From contig DAHY01000026.1 of NCBI GenBank assembly GCA_002498605.1, forward strand, positions 22,017 through 86,016: 64,000 nucleotides of DNA. The letters run 5' to 3'. This DNA comes from Methanomassiliicoccaceae archaeon UBA404. Lineage in GTDB: Archaea; Thermoplasmatota; Thermoplasmata; Methanomassiliicoccales; Methanomethylophilaceae. Under the pieces are notes generated by a model, which was not told the origin of the DNA, made no database searches, and was given only the letters and a program-made list of their open reading frames with translations. The translations under genes and the position numbers were made by a program. Shown one piece after another: positions 27,247 through 38,222 of the stretch (positions are counted from its first letter, which is position 1; each line of letters opens with the position of its first letter).

Positions 27247-28068
27247 ATGAGATTCGGACCGGCAGGATACCCTCCCGAAGGCAAGGATGCTTTCGGTTCG
27301 TTGGAATATACCAGATCTATCGGGCTCGATGCATTGGAAGTAGGTTTGGTCAGAGGGGCGAAGATGGCTGAAGAACGCGCCGTAAAAATCGGCGAAAAGG
27401 CAAAGGAACTCGACATCAGGTTATCCTGTCATGCTCCGTACTATATAAGTTTCAATTCCGATAAACCCGAAACCCGGGAGAGAAGCGTGGAATGGGTTAT
27501 GGACACCGCGCGCACGGCTCACAATATGGGCGCATATCTGATTGTAATTCATGCCGCGTCTTACGGAAAGTCTCCGGAAACGGCTTTGGATTCGGTTATA
27601 GAAGGTTTGACCGTATGCAAGGACAACATGGACAACGAGGGAATCGACGATGTGATTCTCGGCGTGGAAACCATGGGTAAGAAAGGGCAGTTCGGAACCT
27701 TGGACGAGATTGAAAAAATCGTCGCGGAACTGGACGGCGTACACCCCGTTCTCGATGTGGCCCATGTTCATGCCAGAGGCAACGGTGCATTGAAAACCGA
27801 AGAAAGTATGAGCGATATGCTGAATCAGTTTTTCCCTCTCTGCGGAGACATAGCCCATTTTCACATAAGCAACATAGAGTATGGGGATATGGGGGAAAAG
27901 AGGCATCTTACGTTGGATCACAAAGAACCCGACATGCAGGTTCTGGCGAATTTACTGAACGATCACAACGGAGACTGCACATTCATATGCGAATCGCCGG
28001 AAACATCCGCCGATGCGGTGCTGTTTAAGAGCATGTTCCCGAAGTTTCAGAATCAGGGGCAAGTGTAA
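27247..28068 (+). CDS. nfo: Endonuclease IV family AP endonuclease
   Basis: This 273 aa TIM-barrel protein resembles archaeal endonuclease IV. It begins MRFGPAGYP and has SCHAPYYISF near residue 60, VIHAAS near 100, GVETMGKKGQFGT near 140, LDVAHVHARGNG near 172, FHISNIEYG near 205 and ICESPE near 255, which supply the expected His, Glu and Asp ligands for a three-metal site. It would cut at abasic sites made by glycosylases such as the divergent OGG. A sugar isomerase role cannot be fully excluded. Confidence 0.85.
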   Translation: MRFGPAGYPPEGKDAFGSLEYTRSIGLDALEVGLVRGAKMAEERAVKIGEKAKELDIRLSCHAPYYISFNSDKPETRERSVEWVMDTARTAHNMGAYLIVIHAASYGKSPETALDSVIEGLTVCKDNMDNEGIDDVILGVETMGKKGQFGTLDEIEKIVAELDGVHPVLDVAHVHARGNGALKTEESMSDMLNQFFPLCGDIAHFHISNIEYGDMGEKRHLTLDHKEPDMQVLANLLNDHNGDCTFICESPETSADAVLFKSMFPKFQNQGQV

Positions 28069-28070
28069 AC

Positions 28071-28079
28071 ATTTAAAAG
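28071..28079 (+). promoter_or_regulatory. TATA box for tRNA-Thr
   Basis: ATTTAAAAG lies 25-33 bases upstream of the mature tRNA 5' end, the expected archaeal promoter spacing. Confidence 0.5.
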
Positions 28080-28103
28080 CTACAGCCCATTTGCGTTTTA
28101 CAC

Positions 28104-28178
28104 GCCACTGTGGCTCAGCGGTAGAGCGACGGTTTCGTAAACCGTTGGTCGGGGGTTCGATTCCCTCCAGTGGCTCCA
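28104..28178 (+). tRNA. tRNA-Thr (CGT)
   Basis: The cloverleaf is complete: acceptor GCCACTG pairs with CAGTGGC, the D arm contains CTCAGCGGTAGAG, the anticodon loop TTCGTAA has CGT, and the T arm is GGGGG-TTCGATT-CCCTC type. The CCA end is encoded at 28176-28178. No intron is seen. The terminal bases lie 3 bp from the end of the convergent methyltransferase gene. Confidence 0.96.
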
Positions 28179-28180
28179 CT

Positions 28181-28963
28181 TTATCTAACAATCGGATTCC
28201 AGACCGCTACCTGTAAAGTGTTTACGGCATCTGACACGTAAATTCCGTTCTCCGAGCATTGTCCCAGTATCTCTTTTATCGCCGCGGCGGCTTCTTTTTC
28301 GAGGCCGAACGCGGAATAGGTATGAGCATTCCTTTTTACGACTTCCCCTATAGGAAGTTCAATGTGAATTTTGTCAGAAAATTCTTTGATTTCAAATTCT
28401 CTGCCGGAGTTTCGAAGAGTTTCCGACAGATTATCCGTGTTCCGTTCGGTAAAGCTGTATTCTTTTCCGAGTTTTGCCCATATTTTGTTTTGCAGATCGT
28501 CTCCGTGGTTTTTTACCCATGAAACCATGAAACAACGGCCTTCGGCAAAAGAATCCATTTTATCCAGAGATTCCGGGGTTCCTAGGAAAGAACACAGAGT
28601 CGCCGCCACAACATCCCATTTTTTTCGGGAGTCGAAGGAATTCCAGTCGGTGTTCAGCAACTCAATGTTTTCGATGTTTTCATGCTTGGCAAGAACAGAC
28701 AGCCGATTCAGCATTTTTACCGAAGAATCCAAGCAGGTTACGTGTTTTGATTCGGGTGCGAACAGCACGGAATACGTTCCCGGCCCGCTGCCTATTTCCA
28801 ACAGTGTTTTATCAATACCCAGAACACCCGTTTCAGATAACCATTCGGTAATCATCGCAGGCATATTGCCCTGTTGCTCCGATGAATACGTTTCGGCGAA
28901 GACGTCCCAAAATCCGATTTTTTCATCATCGGACAGATTTCCGTCCAAAGGATGAATCTTCAT
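28181..28963 (-). CDS. Class I SAM-dependent methyltransferase
   Basis: A 260 aa Rossmann methyltransferase. Motif I is LEIGSGPGTYS near residue 59 and motif II is VTCLDSSVKML near 77. WDVVAATLCSFLGTPESL near 115 is the region of the catalytic strand. The substrate is unknown. ATG 28961-28963 lies directly after the thiC stop, so it is the second gene of a thiC operon. A role connected with thiamine or with a methylated cofactor is only suggested by that link. Confidence 0.8.
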   Translation of the reverse strand: MKIHPLDGNLSDDEKIGFWDVFAETYSSEQQGNMPAMITEWLSETGVLGIDKTLLEIGSGPGTYSVLFAPESKHVTCLDSSVKMLNRLSVLAKHENIENIELLNTDWNSFDSRKKWDVVAATLCSFLGTPESLDKMDSFAEGRCFMVSWVKNHGDDLQNKIWAKLGKEYSFTERNTDNLSETLRNSGREFEIKEFSDKIHIELPIGEVVKRNAHTYSAFGLEKEAAAAIKEILGQCSENGIYVSDAVNTLQVAVWNPIVR

Positions 28964-28964
28964 C

Positions 28965-30257
28965 TCATTTGCCTTCGTTGCCGTCTTTAGTCAGGTATTT
29001 ACTGACAATCTTGACGGCACAGACATCACCGCACATGGAACAGCCGTCTTCGTGTTCGGTACATCCTCTGGCACGGTATTTTTTCGCTTTATCGGGATCG
29101 ATACACACTTCAAACATGGTATCCCAGTCCAATTTCTTGCGGGCTCTTGCCATTGTATCGTCCATTTCCCGGTTACGTCCTCTGGCCAAATCCCCGATGT
29201 GCGCGGCAATCTTGGATGCGATGACGCCTTCCCTCACATCTTCAGTGTCAGGAAGCGAAAGATGCTCCGCGGGGGTAAGGTAACAAAGGAAATCCGCACC
29301 GGCCTGTGCCGAAACCGCACCGCCGATTGCGCCGACAATATGATCGTATCCCGGAGCAATATCCGTAACAATAGGACCCAGCACATAAAACGGGGCTCCG
29401 TGGCAGAGTCTTTTTTCAAGACTTACGTTCATGGGAACCTGTTCCAAAGGAACATGTCCAGGTCCTTCGACCATGGATTGAACCCCGGCTTCTCTGGCGC
29501 GTTTTACTAAATGACCCAGAGTCATAAGTTCGGATATCTGTGCCTGATCGGTGGCATCGGCGATGCAGCCGGGTCTGAAACCGTCTCCCAGAGATAGTGT
29601 AAACTCATATTTTCTGGCCATTTCCAAAAGATAATCATAATTTCTGTAAAGAGGATTTTCCTCATCGTTGTGTAATATCCAGGCAGTCAGAAATGAACCG
29701 CCTCTGGAAACGACGTCCATGAGCCTGTCCGCTTTTTTCAGCCATTTTACGGATTCTTTGGTTATGCCGCAGTGAACGGTCATGAAATCCATTCCGTCTT
29801 TAGCATGCTTCTCTATTCCGTTGAATATATCGTCTTCGGACATGTCTACAACAGCGTTGTTTCTCGCCGCAGTAAGACCGGTTTGGTAAATGGGAACGGA
29901 ACCCATTATGACGGGACATTCTTTCAATAATCTCGTTCTGATAGCGTCTATGTCCCCTCCGGTGCTGAGATCCATTACGGAATCGGCCCCGTATTTCAGA
30001 GAGACCTTTAATTTTTCCAATTCGCCGTTCAAATCCGCTATGTCCCTGGAAGTGCCCAAATTAACGTTTATTTTGACACTGAGGCCTTCTCCGATTGCAC
30101 AGGGTTCGGGATTGTGAACCGGATTGCAGGGCACGACTATGCGTCCCGATGCTATGCCGTTTCGAATGAATTCTTCACGAACTCCTTCCTTTTCGGCCAG
30201 TTTGCGCACAAGTTCCGGATTGCCGCCTCTGCGTGCCTGTTCCATTATGGTGCTCAT
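28965..30257 (-). CDS. thiC: Phosphomethylpyrimidine synthase ThiC
   Basis: ThiC rearranges aminoimidazole ribotide into the thiamine pyrimidine using a radical SAM cluster. The 430 aa protein has family motifs: MGSVPIYQTG near residue 117, TVHCGIT near 160, SLGDGFRPGC near 222, MVEGPGHVPL near 263, and a C-terminal cluster motif CSMCGDVC with CX2CX3C spacing, one residue shorter than the CX2CX4C of E. coli ThiC. No TPP riboswitch is seen upstream. Other thiamine genes are not in the window. Confidence 0.95.
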   Translation of the reverse strand: MSTIMEQARRGGNPELVRKLAEKEGVREEFIRNGIASGRIVVPCNPVHNPEPCAIGEGLSVKINVNLGTSRDIADLNGELEKLKVSLKYGADSVMDLSTGGDIDAIRTRLLKECPVIMGSVPIYQTGLTAARNNAVVDMSEDDIFNGIEKHAKDGMDFMTVHCGITKESVKWLKKADRLMDVVSRGGSFLTAWILHNDEENPLYRNYDYLLEMARKYEFTLSLGDGFRPGCIADATDQAQISELMTLGHLVKRAREAGVQSMVEGPGHVPLEQVPMNVSLEKRLCHGAPFYVLGPIVTDIAPGYDHIVGAIGGAVSAQAGADFLCYLTPAEHLSLPDTEDVREGVIASKIAAHIGDLARGRNREMDDTMARARKKLDWDTMFEVCIDPDKAKKYRARGCTEHEDGCSMCGDVCAVKIVSKYLTKDGNEGK

Positions 30258-32319
<2,062 letters not shown>

Positions 32320-32323
32320 TATC

Positions 32324-34894
32324 ATGTCGGATAAATCAATTACAGAAACACCTGACGGAAAAGTAATGAATCAGACAATCGAGAAGGAAATGCAGCGTTC
32401 CTACATCGATTATTCGATGAGCGTTATCGTCGGCCGTGCCCTTCCCGATGTCCGTGACGGATTCAAGCCGGTTCACAGGAAGATACTCTATGCCATGCAC
32501 GACATGGGCATGCATTACAACAAATCTTACAGCAAATCCGCCAAAGTGGTCGGTGAAGTGCTGGCTAAATATCACCCCCACGGAGATACCTCCGCTTACG
32601 ACTCAATGGTGAGAATGGCTCAGGACTTCTCTCTGAGATATCCTTTGGTCGACGGTCAGGGTAACTTCGGTTCCATGGACGGAGATCCGGCGGCGGCGAT
32701 GCGTTATACCGAAGCCAAGCTGGCAAAAGTATCGAACGATATGCTTGCGGATATCGACAAAGAAACCGTGGACTTTGTGGATAACTACGACGGATCTTTG
32801 AAAGAACCTTCGGTGTTGCCGTCAAAGTTCCCCAATCTTCTGGTTAACGGGTCGGACGGTATCGCGGTGGGTATGGCCACTAAGATGGCGCCTCACAACC
32901 TTACCGAAGTCTGTAACGCAATCATTTATTTCATCGACCATCCGGATGCGACCAGCGACGATTTGAACGAATTCATAAAAGGTCCCGATTTCCCCACCGG
33001 CGGTGTGATTTACGGTCTTTCCGGAATCAAAGAAGCCTACAGAACCGGAAGGGGACGCGTAAGAGTCAGAGCCAGAACCCATATCGAAGAGATGGAAAAC
33101 GGCAAATCCCGTATCGTGGTGGACGAACTTCCGTACCAGGTCAACAAAGCGGTTCTTATCGAAAGAATTGCGGACAGGGTCAAAAACAAAGAAATCGAAG
33201 GCATCACCGATCTTCGCGACGAATCCGACAGAAACGGAATGAGAATCGTCATAGAACTTCACAGGGATGCCATAGTCAGTGTCGTTTCGGAAAATCTGTT
33301 CAAGAAAACAGATATGCAGACCACTTTCGGAATCATCAATCTGGCTCTTGTCAACAACAAGCCCACCCTTCTTACTCTGAGAGATTTGGTATATCACTAT
33401 ACCGAACACAGGAACGAAGTCGTCAGACGCAGAACGGAATACGATCTGAGAGTCGCCGAAAAGAGATATCACATCGTCGAGGGTCTTATCAAAGCCCTCG
33501 GAAGACTGGATGAAACTCTGGCACTCATACGTGCATCCGCAAGCGGAGACGAAGCCAACACCGGACTTCAGGAATTACTGGAAATAGACCAGGAACAGGC
33601 AAAAGCCATTCTGGATATGCGTCTTCAGAGACTTACCGGTCTTGAAATCGACATTCTCCGCGAAGAATACGAAGAACTCATCAAGACAATGAACAATCTG
33701 AAGGACATCCTTGCCAACGAATCGCGTATTCTGCAGATTATCAAAGAGGAGCTGACACAGCTCCGTGATGATATCGGTGACGAAAGACGCACCGAAATCA
33801 ATCCCTTCGACATCGATACCGACGAAGAAGATCTGATACCCCGGGAAGACGTGGTTATCACAATAACCAAGGACAATTACATCAAACGTATTCCGCTGTC
33901 CACTTACAAACAGCAGGGACGCGGAGGCGTGGGTCTTATCGGAATGCAGACCAAGGAAGAGGATCATGTTTCGAACATGTTCATAACTTCCTCTCACGAC
34001 TATGTGATGTTCATCTCCGATCAGGGACGTCTGCACTGGTTGAAAGCATACAGAATTCCCGAAGGCAGCAGACATTCCAAAGGAAAGCCCGTCATCAACC
34101 TTATCGAAGATTTGGAAGACAACGAGACCATTGTCAACACAATATGCGTTTCGGAGTTCTCCGATGACAGATACCTTGTGTTCTGCACCGATGACGGTAT
34201 AGTCAAGAAAACCAGGCTCAGCGCTTACGGAAACGTCAGAAAAGTCGGCATAAAAGCCATAAAACTTATGCCGGGCAGAAAGCTCATCGAGACCGACATA
34301 TGCACCGAAGGCGACGAAATAATCATCGCTTCCCGCAACGGTCTTGCGGTCAGATTCAATCAGGATGACGTAAGGCCTTCCGGAAGAGACACCATGGGAG
34401 TCAAGGGAATAACCCTCAACAAGGGAGATTTCGCGGTTTCCATGGCGGTGGTCCGTCCCGAGAACACTCTTTTGACGGTAACCGAGAACGGTTTCGGAAA
34501 AGTCACAAACGTTGATGAATACCGTCTGACTAAGAGAGGCGGAAAAGGAGTAATCACCATCAGAACAACCGAAAGGAACGGCCCCGTCGTTTCCGTGAGA
34601 AAGGTTGCCGAAGGCGAGGAACTCATAGTCAACAGCGTCGAAGGCAAAGTTCTGAGAATATCGGTGGACAGCATACGCAAAACCAGCCGCAACACCCAGG
34701 GCGTAAAGATAATGGATCTCCGCGACGGAGACAAGATTACCGCCGTGGAATCCGTCGTCGAAGACGATGACATAATGGACGTCGTGGAAAAGACGCCCGA
34801 GAGGAAATACGAACAGCCCGCGGAACGGGAAGAAATCCCGGATGACGACGAGGATGCTCCGGAACAGTGGGAGGACGACTCCGACGAAGAGTGA
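32324..34894 (+). CDS. gyrA: DNA gyrase subunit A
   Basis: The 856 aa protein has the DNA-breakage domain with catalytic Tyr Y128 in [10 protein letters not shown] and the active-site Arg just before it. The C-terminal beta-pinwheel has a GyrA-box-like QQGRGGVG, the feature that separates gyrase from topoisomerase IV. A long acidic tail (about the last 40 residues, rich in D and E) follows, as in some bacterial GyrA tails that tune wrapping. I use ATG 32324, just after the gyrB stop, since the upstream frame overlaps gyrB. Confidence 0.96.
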   Translation: MSDKSITETPDGKVMNQTIEKEMQRSYIDYSMSVIVGRALPDVRDGFKPVHRKILYAMHDMGMHYNKSYSKSAKVVGEVLAKYHPHGDTSAYDSMVRMAQDFSLRYPLVDGQGNFGSMDGDPAAAMRYTEAKLAKVSNDMLADIDKETVDFVDNYDGSLKEPSVLPSKFPNLLVNGSDGIAVGMATKMAPHNLTEVCNAIIYFIDHPDATSDDLNEFIKGPDFPTGGVIYGLSGIKEAYRTGRGRVRVRARTHIEEMENGKSRIVVDELPYQVNKAVLIERIADRVKNKEIEGITDLRDESDRNGMRIVIELHRDAIVSVVSENLFKKTDMQTTFGIINLALVNNKPTLLTLRDLVYHYTEHRNEVVRRRTEYDLRVAEKRYHIVEGLIKALGRLDETLALIRASASGDEANTGLQELLEIDQEQAKAILDMRLQRLTGLEIDILREEYEELIKTMNNLKDILANESRILQIIKEELTQLRDDIGDERRTEINPFDIDTDEEDLIPREDVVITITKDNYIKRIPLSTYKQQGRGGVGLIGMQTKEEDHVSNMFITSSHDYVMFISDQGRLHWLKAYRIPEGSRHSKGKPVINLIEDLEDNETIVNTICVSEFSDDRYLVFCTDDGIVKKTRLSAYGNVRKVGIKAIKLMPGRKLIETDICTEGDEIIIASRNGLAVRFNQDDVRPSGRDTMGVKGITLNKGDFAVSMAVVRPENTLLTVTENGFGKVTNVDEYRLTKRGGKGVITIRTTERNGPVVSVRKVAEGEELIVNSVEGKVLRISVDSIRKTSRNTQGVKIMDLRDGDKITAVESVVEDDDIMDVVEKTPERKYEQPAEREEIPDDDEDAPEQWEDDSDEE

Positions 34895-34913
34895 GTTCTG
34901 ACGGTTCGGAAAA

Positions 34914-34951
34914 GCGGCGACGGCAGTTTCTGCCTTCGCCGCAATATTTTT
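34914..34951 (+). terminator. Intrinsic-type terminator after gyrBA
   Basis: GCGGCGA (34914-34920), GGCAG (34922-34926), loop TTT, CTGCC (34930-34934) and TCGCCGC (34936-34942) make a 12 bp stem with one mismatch and a 3-base loop, followed by TTTTT at 34947-34951. This is the form of a bacterial Rho-independent terminator. Confidence 0.7.
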
Positions 34952-35096
34952 AACAATATCCTTTACCCAACAGTGAAACGCATCTTTTCGGACGGAGACG
35001 TATTGTTTACATGGGATTTCCGTCGGTTTCAAAAGGTGGGACGATATCAAAATTGATTTTTTTGCGGGCCGAAATCGAATACGGGTATCCAGTAAA

Positions 35097-35105
35097 CTTT
35101 ATAAG
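35097..35105 (+). promoter_or_regulatory. TATA box for tRNA-Phe
   Basis: CTTTATAAG ends 25 bases before the tRNA 5' end, the normal archaeal spacing. Confidence 0.55.
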
Positions 35106-35129
35106 ACATTCTAGCATAGGGTGATTAAA

Positions 35130-35205
35130 GCCGCGGTAACTCAGTTGGGAGAGTGCATGACTGAAGATCATGAAGTCGCTGGTTCGAGCCCGGCTCGCGG
35201 CACCA
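35130..35205 (+). tRNA. tRNA-Phe (GAA)
   Basis: The acceptor stem GCCGCGG pairs with TCGCGGC (one G-U). The D arm has AACTCAGTTGGGAGAG, the anticodon loop CTGAAGA carries GAA, and the T arm is GCTGG-TTCGAGC-CCGGC. Discriminator A and encoded CCA end at 35205. No intron is present. Confidence 0.97.
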
Positions 35206-35277
35206 TACTTTATAATCGGTTTACTCGGCAGCCGTAAGGCCGTCGAAGCATTCCGTAATCAAAAACGAGGTTCATGA

Positions 35278-35820
35278 ATGGGCAGAGGAAGAATTACGAT
35301 AGGTCTCTACAATTCTTACGATTCCAAAAAGTTCAGGGAACCCCACAGAAGAGTGATTGCGCGCACCGGCGGAATCGCAATGGCTTTCGACATGAATCTG
35401 GCTCTTTTCGGTTTTCCCGTACCGGAAGATCAAAAAACTCCGGTGGAAATCGCGGAATGGATTGCAGGCACAACCAGTATCGGCGGCAACGGAGAGTATT
35501 TTGTCGAACTGGCGGAAAAAGGAAGATTTTCAACCTTCCCGTATCCTTCGAAGGGATTCCCCCCTCAGTTGGGCGAACCCATACTTACCACCTGCAGCAA
35601 AGACGAATCCAGAAGCGTTGACGCATCCTGGATTGCGGATAAAGTCAGAAACGGATCCAGCGTGCTGCTGATATTCGGAATCGGGCCTCACGGCACGCCC
35701 AAGGATGTTATGTCCCTGCCGAATTACGTTTTTGATGTTACCGGCGGAAACTATTCGCTGGAAACCTGTATTGCGATAGGCGCCGTGTCCGGAGCAATCA
35801 ACGCATTGCTGAATCAGTAA
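35278..35820 (+). CDS. DUF531 family protein (SPOUT-like)
   Basis: A 180 aa archaeal protein recognised by RITIGLYNSYDSKKFREPH at the N-terminus and by GIGPHGTPKDVM plus FDVTGGNYSLETCIAIGA at the C-terminus. The last two resemble the knotted SAM-binding part of SPOUT methyltransferases, so an RNA methylase role is possible but unproven. It lies close to tRNA-Phe and ends with a 7 bp overlap against convergent purM. Confidence 0.78.
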   Translation: MGRGRITIGLYNSYDSKKFREPHRRVIARTGGIAMAFDMNLALFGFPVPEDQKTPVEIAEWIAGTTSIGGNGEYFVELAEKGRFSTFPYPSKGFPPQLGEPILTTCSKDESRSVDASWIADKVRNGSSVLLIFGIGPHGTPKDVMSLPNYVFDVTGGNYSLETCIAIGAVSGAINALLNQ

Positions 35821-36830
35821 CGTTCGTAAACGACATTCTCCGGTTCGTAGTATACCCCGGTACCTTTTTCCACCCTTCCGACAACCTGGGCGTTATCATA
35901 TTCTCTGACGATGGATTCGGCGTCTATGGAAGGTGCGACAATCATGAAACCCATGCTCATATTGAAGGTCTGGTACATTTCGGCGGTGGAAACTTCTCCG
36001 AGTTTCTGAATGGTTTTGAATATATCCGCCGGAGGTATCGGATCGTCTATGACGTAATGCAATCCCTGTCTCATTCTGAGAAGATTTCTAAGGCCTCCTC
36101 CCGTGATGTTAATCAATCCGTGAACATTGTATTTGGATGTGATATCCAAAACCTGTTTTACATAAATCTCGGTGGGAACCAGCAAAGATTCTCCCACCGT
36201 GTCTTTCAGCCCCGGGGCTTTGTCCATAAGACCGAACCCCGCGTTTTCGAAAACTTTTCTTGCAAGAGTCAAACCGTTGGAATGTATTCCGGAAGATTTC
36301 AGAGCCACTATCAAATCCGCTTCTTCGCAGCCTTCCCCTGTTATGACGTCTTCTTTTTTGACACGGCCCAAGCAGGTACCGGACAGATCGTTGACTTTAA
36401 CGATTTCCGGAAGAACCGCGATTTCACCGCCGACAATATCCATATTGGACATTTCGGCGCCTTTGTTCAGACCGACGCCGATTGCCCTCGTAACGTTAGG
36501 GTCGGGATTCGCAACCGCAACGTAATCCACGAAAGACATGGGTTCCGCATTGACGCAAATTGTATCGTTCACGTTCATGGCCACACAGTCTATTCCGACG
36601 GTATCCCATTTATCCAAAGTCTGGGCAACAATAAGTTTTGTACCCACCCCGTCGGTTGCCAATGTCAGGTATTCGTCGCCGTAATCGATCAGGCTGGTAA
36701 ACAATCCGGTTTTTCTGAGGCTTTGTCCCTTTCCTTCACGGCGATATATCAACTCGCTTGCCAATGCGCTTATGGCATCCGATTTGCGATCAATGCTGAC
36801 ACCCGCTTTTTCATAAGTCCACTCGGTCAT
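35814..36830 (-). CDS. purM: Phosphoribosylformylglycinamidine cyclo-ligase
   Basis: PurM closes the imidazole ring in purine synthesis, forming AIR from FGAM with ATP. The 338 aa protein has DGVGTKL near residue 60, CVAMNVNDTICVNAEP near 82, GEIAVLPE near 134, LKSSGIHSNGLTLAR near 177 and ITGGGLRNLLRM near 243, all typical. AIR is also the substrate of ThiC encoded about 5.5 kb away. A divergent TATA box at 36858-36867 is shared with rlmE. Confidence 0.96.
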   Translation of the reverse strand: MTEWTYEKAGVSIDRKSDAISALASELIYRREGKGQSLRKTGLFTSLIDYGDEYLTLATDGVGTKLIVAQTLDKWDTVGIDCVAMNVNDTICVNAEPMSFVDYVAVANPDPNVTRAIGVGLNKGAEMSNMDIVGGEIAVLPEIVKVNDLSGTCLGRVKKEDVITGEGCEEADLIVALKSSGIHSNGLTLARKVFENAGFGLMDKAPGLKDTVGESLLVPTEIYVKQVLDITSKYNVHGLINITGGGLRNLLRMRQGLHYVIDDPIPPADIFKTIQKLGEVSTAEMYQTFNMSMGFMIVAPSIDAESIVREYDNAQVVGRVEKGTGVYYEPENVVYERY

Positions 36831-36857
36831 GACTCTCGTTACCTGAAAGCCCCATCC

Positions 36858-36867
36858 TTATATTTAT
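36858..36867. promoter_or_regulatory. TATA box between purM and rlmE
   Basis: TTATATTTAT lies 28-37 bases from the purM start on the minus strand (as ATAAATATAA) and about 43 bases from the rlmE start on the plus strand. It is the only TATA-like element in the short gap. Confidence 0.4.
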
Positions 36868-36909
36868 CACGTGGGAAAAGGGTTTAATGGTTAATGCAAT
36901 GAGTCGAAT

Positions 36910-37593
36910 ATGTCGTTGCGCGATAGATGGGTTCAGGAAAGAAAGAACGAGCGGTACTATAAACTCGCCAAGAAAGAAGGATACCGTTCCAGAGCCTCGT
37001 ACAAACTGTTGCAGATCGACGAGAGGTTCAATATTTTTAAAGAAGGCGATTTTGTCGCGGACCTGGGAGCTTTCCCCGGCGGATGGCTGCAGGTGGCCAA
37101 AGAAAAAGTCGGAGAAACCGGCAAAGTCATAGGATTGGATCTGAGACGCATCAAACCCATGGAGGGTGTGGAAACAATTGTCGGAGACATTACCGAGGAT
37201 TCCACGATGCTGGAACTGCTTTCGCTGGTCGGAGGCAAAGTGGATGTGGTGATATCCGACATGGCTCCGAACATTGCCGGTCATTATTCCACGGACCATG
37301 CCCGTTCGGTTCATCTTGCGTTATACGCCGTGAACGTCTGCGACCGCATACTTCGGAAAGGAGGACGTCTGGTCATGAAGGTGTTCATGGGCGACATGTT
37401 CGGAACCGTGCTCAAAGAAGTGGAAGACAGATTTTCCACGGTCAGAGTCCACACCCCTGCGGCAACCAGAGATACTTCCTCGGAAGTGTATGTAATCTGC
37501 AAAGGATTCTACGCCAACAAAGATGTCGAACTGGTCGAACCCAAGCCCGAAACGGAAGAAAGAGAGTTTTCGGTGAAGGGAAATTTCATCTGA
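36910..37593 (+). CDS. rlmE: 23S rRNA uridine-2'-O-methyltransferase RlmE (FtsJ/RrmJ)
   Basis: RlmE methylates the A-loop of 23S rRNA. The 227 aa protein has YRSRASYKLLQID near residue 28 with the catalytic Lys, the SAM motif DLGAFPGGWLQVA near 51, the catalytic Asp in SDMAPNIAG near 119 and the Lys in VMKVFMGD near 158. A short charged C-terminal tail goes beyond the usual end. ATG 36910 is the start in the conserved frame. Confidence 0.94.
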   Translation: MSLRDRWVQERKNERYYKLAKKEGYRSRASYKLLQIDERFNIFKEGDFVADLGAFPGGWLQVAKEKVGETGKVIGLDLRRIKPMEGVETIVGDITEDSTMLELLSLVGGKVDVVISDMAPNIAGHYSTDHARSVHLALYAVNVCDRILRKGGRLVMKVFMGDMFGTVLKEVEDRFSTVRVHTPAATRDTSSEVYVICKGFYANKDVELVEPKPETEEREFSVKGNFI

Positions 37594-37603
37594 AACGCGT
37601 TCG

Positions 37604-37640
37604 CGTTATCTATATACTTGTATACTCACTACAGATAACG
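37604..37640 (+). promoter_or_regulatory. Inverted repeat flanking a TATA box
   Basis: CGTTATCT at 37604-37611 and AGATAACG at 37633-37640 are exact complements and flank the TATA-like TATATACTTGTATA (37611-37624). The arrangement before the 37651 gene suggests a repressor site over the promoter. Confidence 0.45.
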
Positions 37641-37650
37641 GGAAGCACTC

Positions 37651-38217
37651 ATGGCGAGAAAGACGAGTACTGTATTGTTAATGATGACGGGTACGTTGGT
37701 CGCTCTTGTTCTTGTGGTAGGAGCAGGCGCGGTTCTGATGACCGAGTATGAAGCCACGATATACGAATACGAAGTCACCGGTACCTATCGATACCTTACG
37801 CCGGACGATAGCGTAATGAACGCACCTCTGTCGGGCACGGTCAATACAACTCACATGAACGTATTCGGTTTTGAAAGAGTGACAACCGTCAGCGATATAA
37901 CGTATCAGGAGGGCGGGGCCGCTAAACAATACGACATTTCAAAAAAATGGAGCCTATTCACCGAAATGAAAATCGGAGAGCATGATTACGATATCGACGA
38001 TTTTGAAACACTCAATTACGGAATAATCCCTGTAAGCGTTTACGTTATCGAAGACGGAAACGAAACCATTACCAGATACATCGGACAGGATGACGGAATA
38101 GTCTACTGTCTGGAACGCATAATCGTAACCGAAACGGAAGACGGCCAGGAACTGGAAACAAACATAACCCAGCATCTGATAAACTTTGAAGAAACCATGA
38201 TGCCGATAAAAATATAA
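37651..38217 (+). CDS. Membrane-anchored hypothetical protein
   Basis: I do not recognise a family. The 188 aa protein has a basic start (MARKTS), one hydrophobic segment at about residues 8-30 that acts as anchor or uncleaved signal, and an outward beta-rich domain with many Thr, Tyr, Asp and Glu. Only one Cys is present. It ends 5 bp before the end of the convergent helicase gene. The likely place is the outer face of the cell membrane. Confidence 0.65.
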   Translation: MARKTSTVLLMMTGTLVALVLVVGAGAVLMTEYEATIYEYEVTGTYRYLTPDDSVMNAPLSGTVNTTHMNVFGFERVTTVSDITYQEGGAAKQYDISKKWSLFTEMKIGEHDYDIDDFETLNYGIIPVSVYVIEDGNETITRYIGQDDGIVYCLERIIVTETEDGQELETNITQHLINFEETMMPIKI

Positions 38218-38222
38218 GATTC

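Noticed and set aside
33575..35050. Long antisense frame (491 codons) across gyrA
   Set aside because: It is the mirror of codon bias in gyrA. No family motifs. The same holds for antisense frames at 24392-25645, 54919-56595 and 60938-62497.
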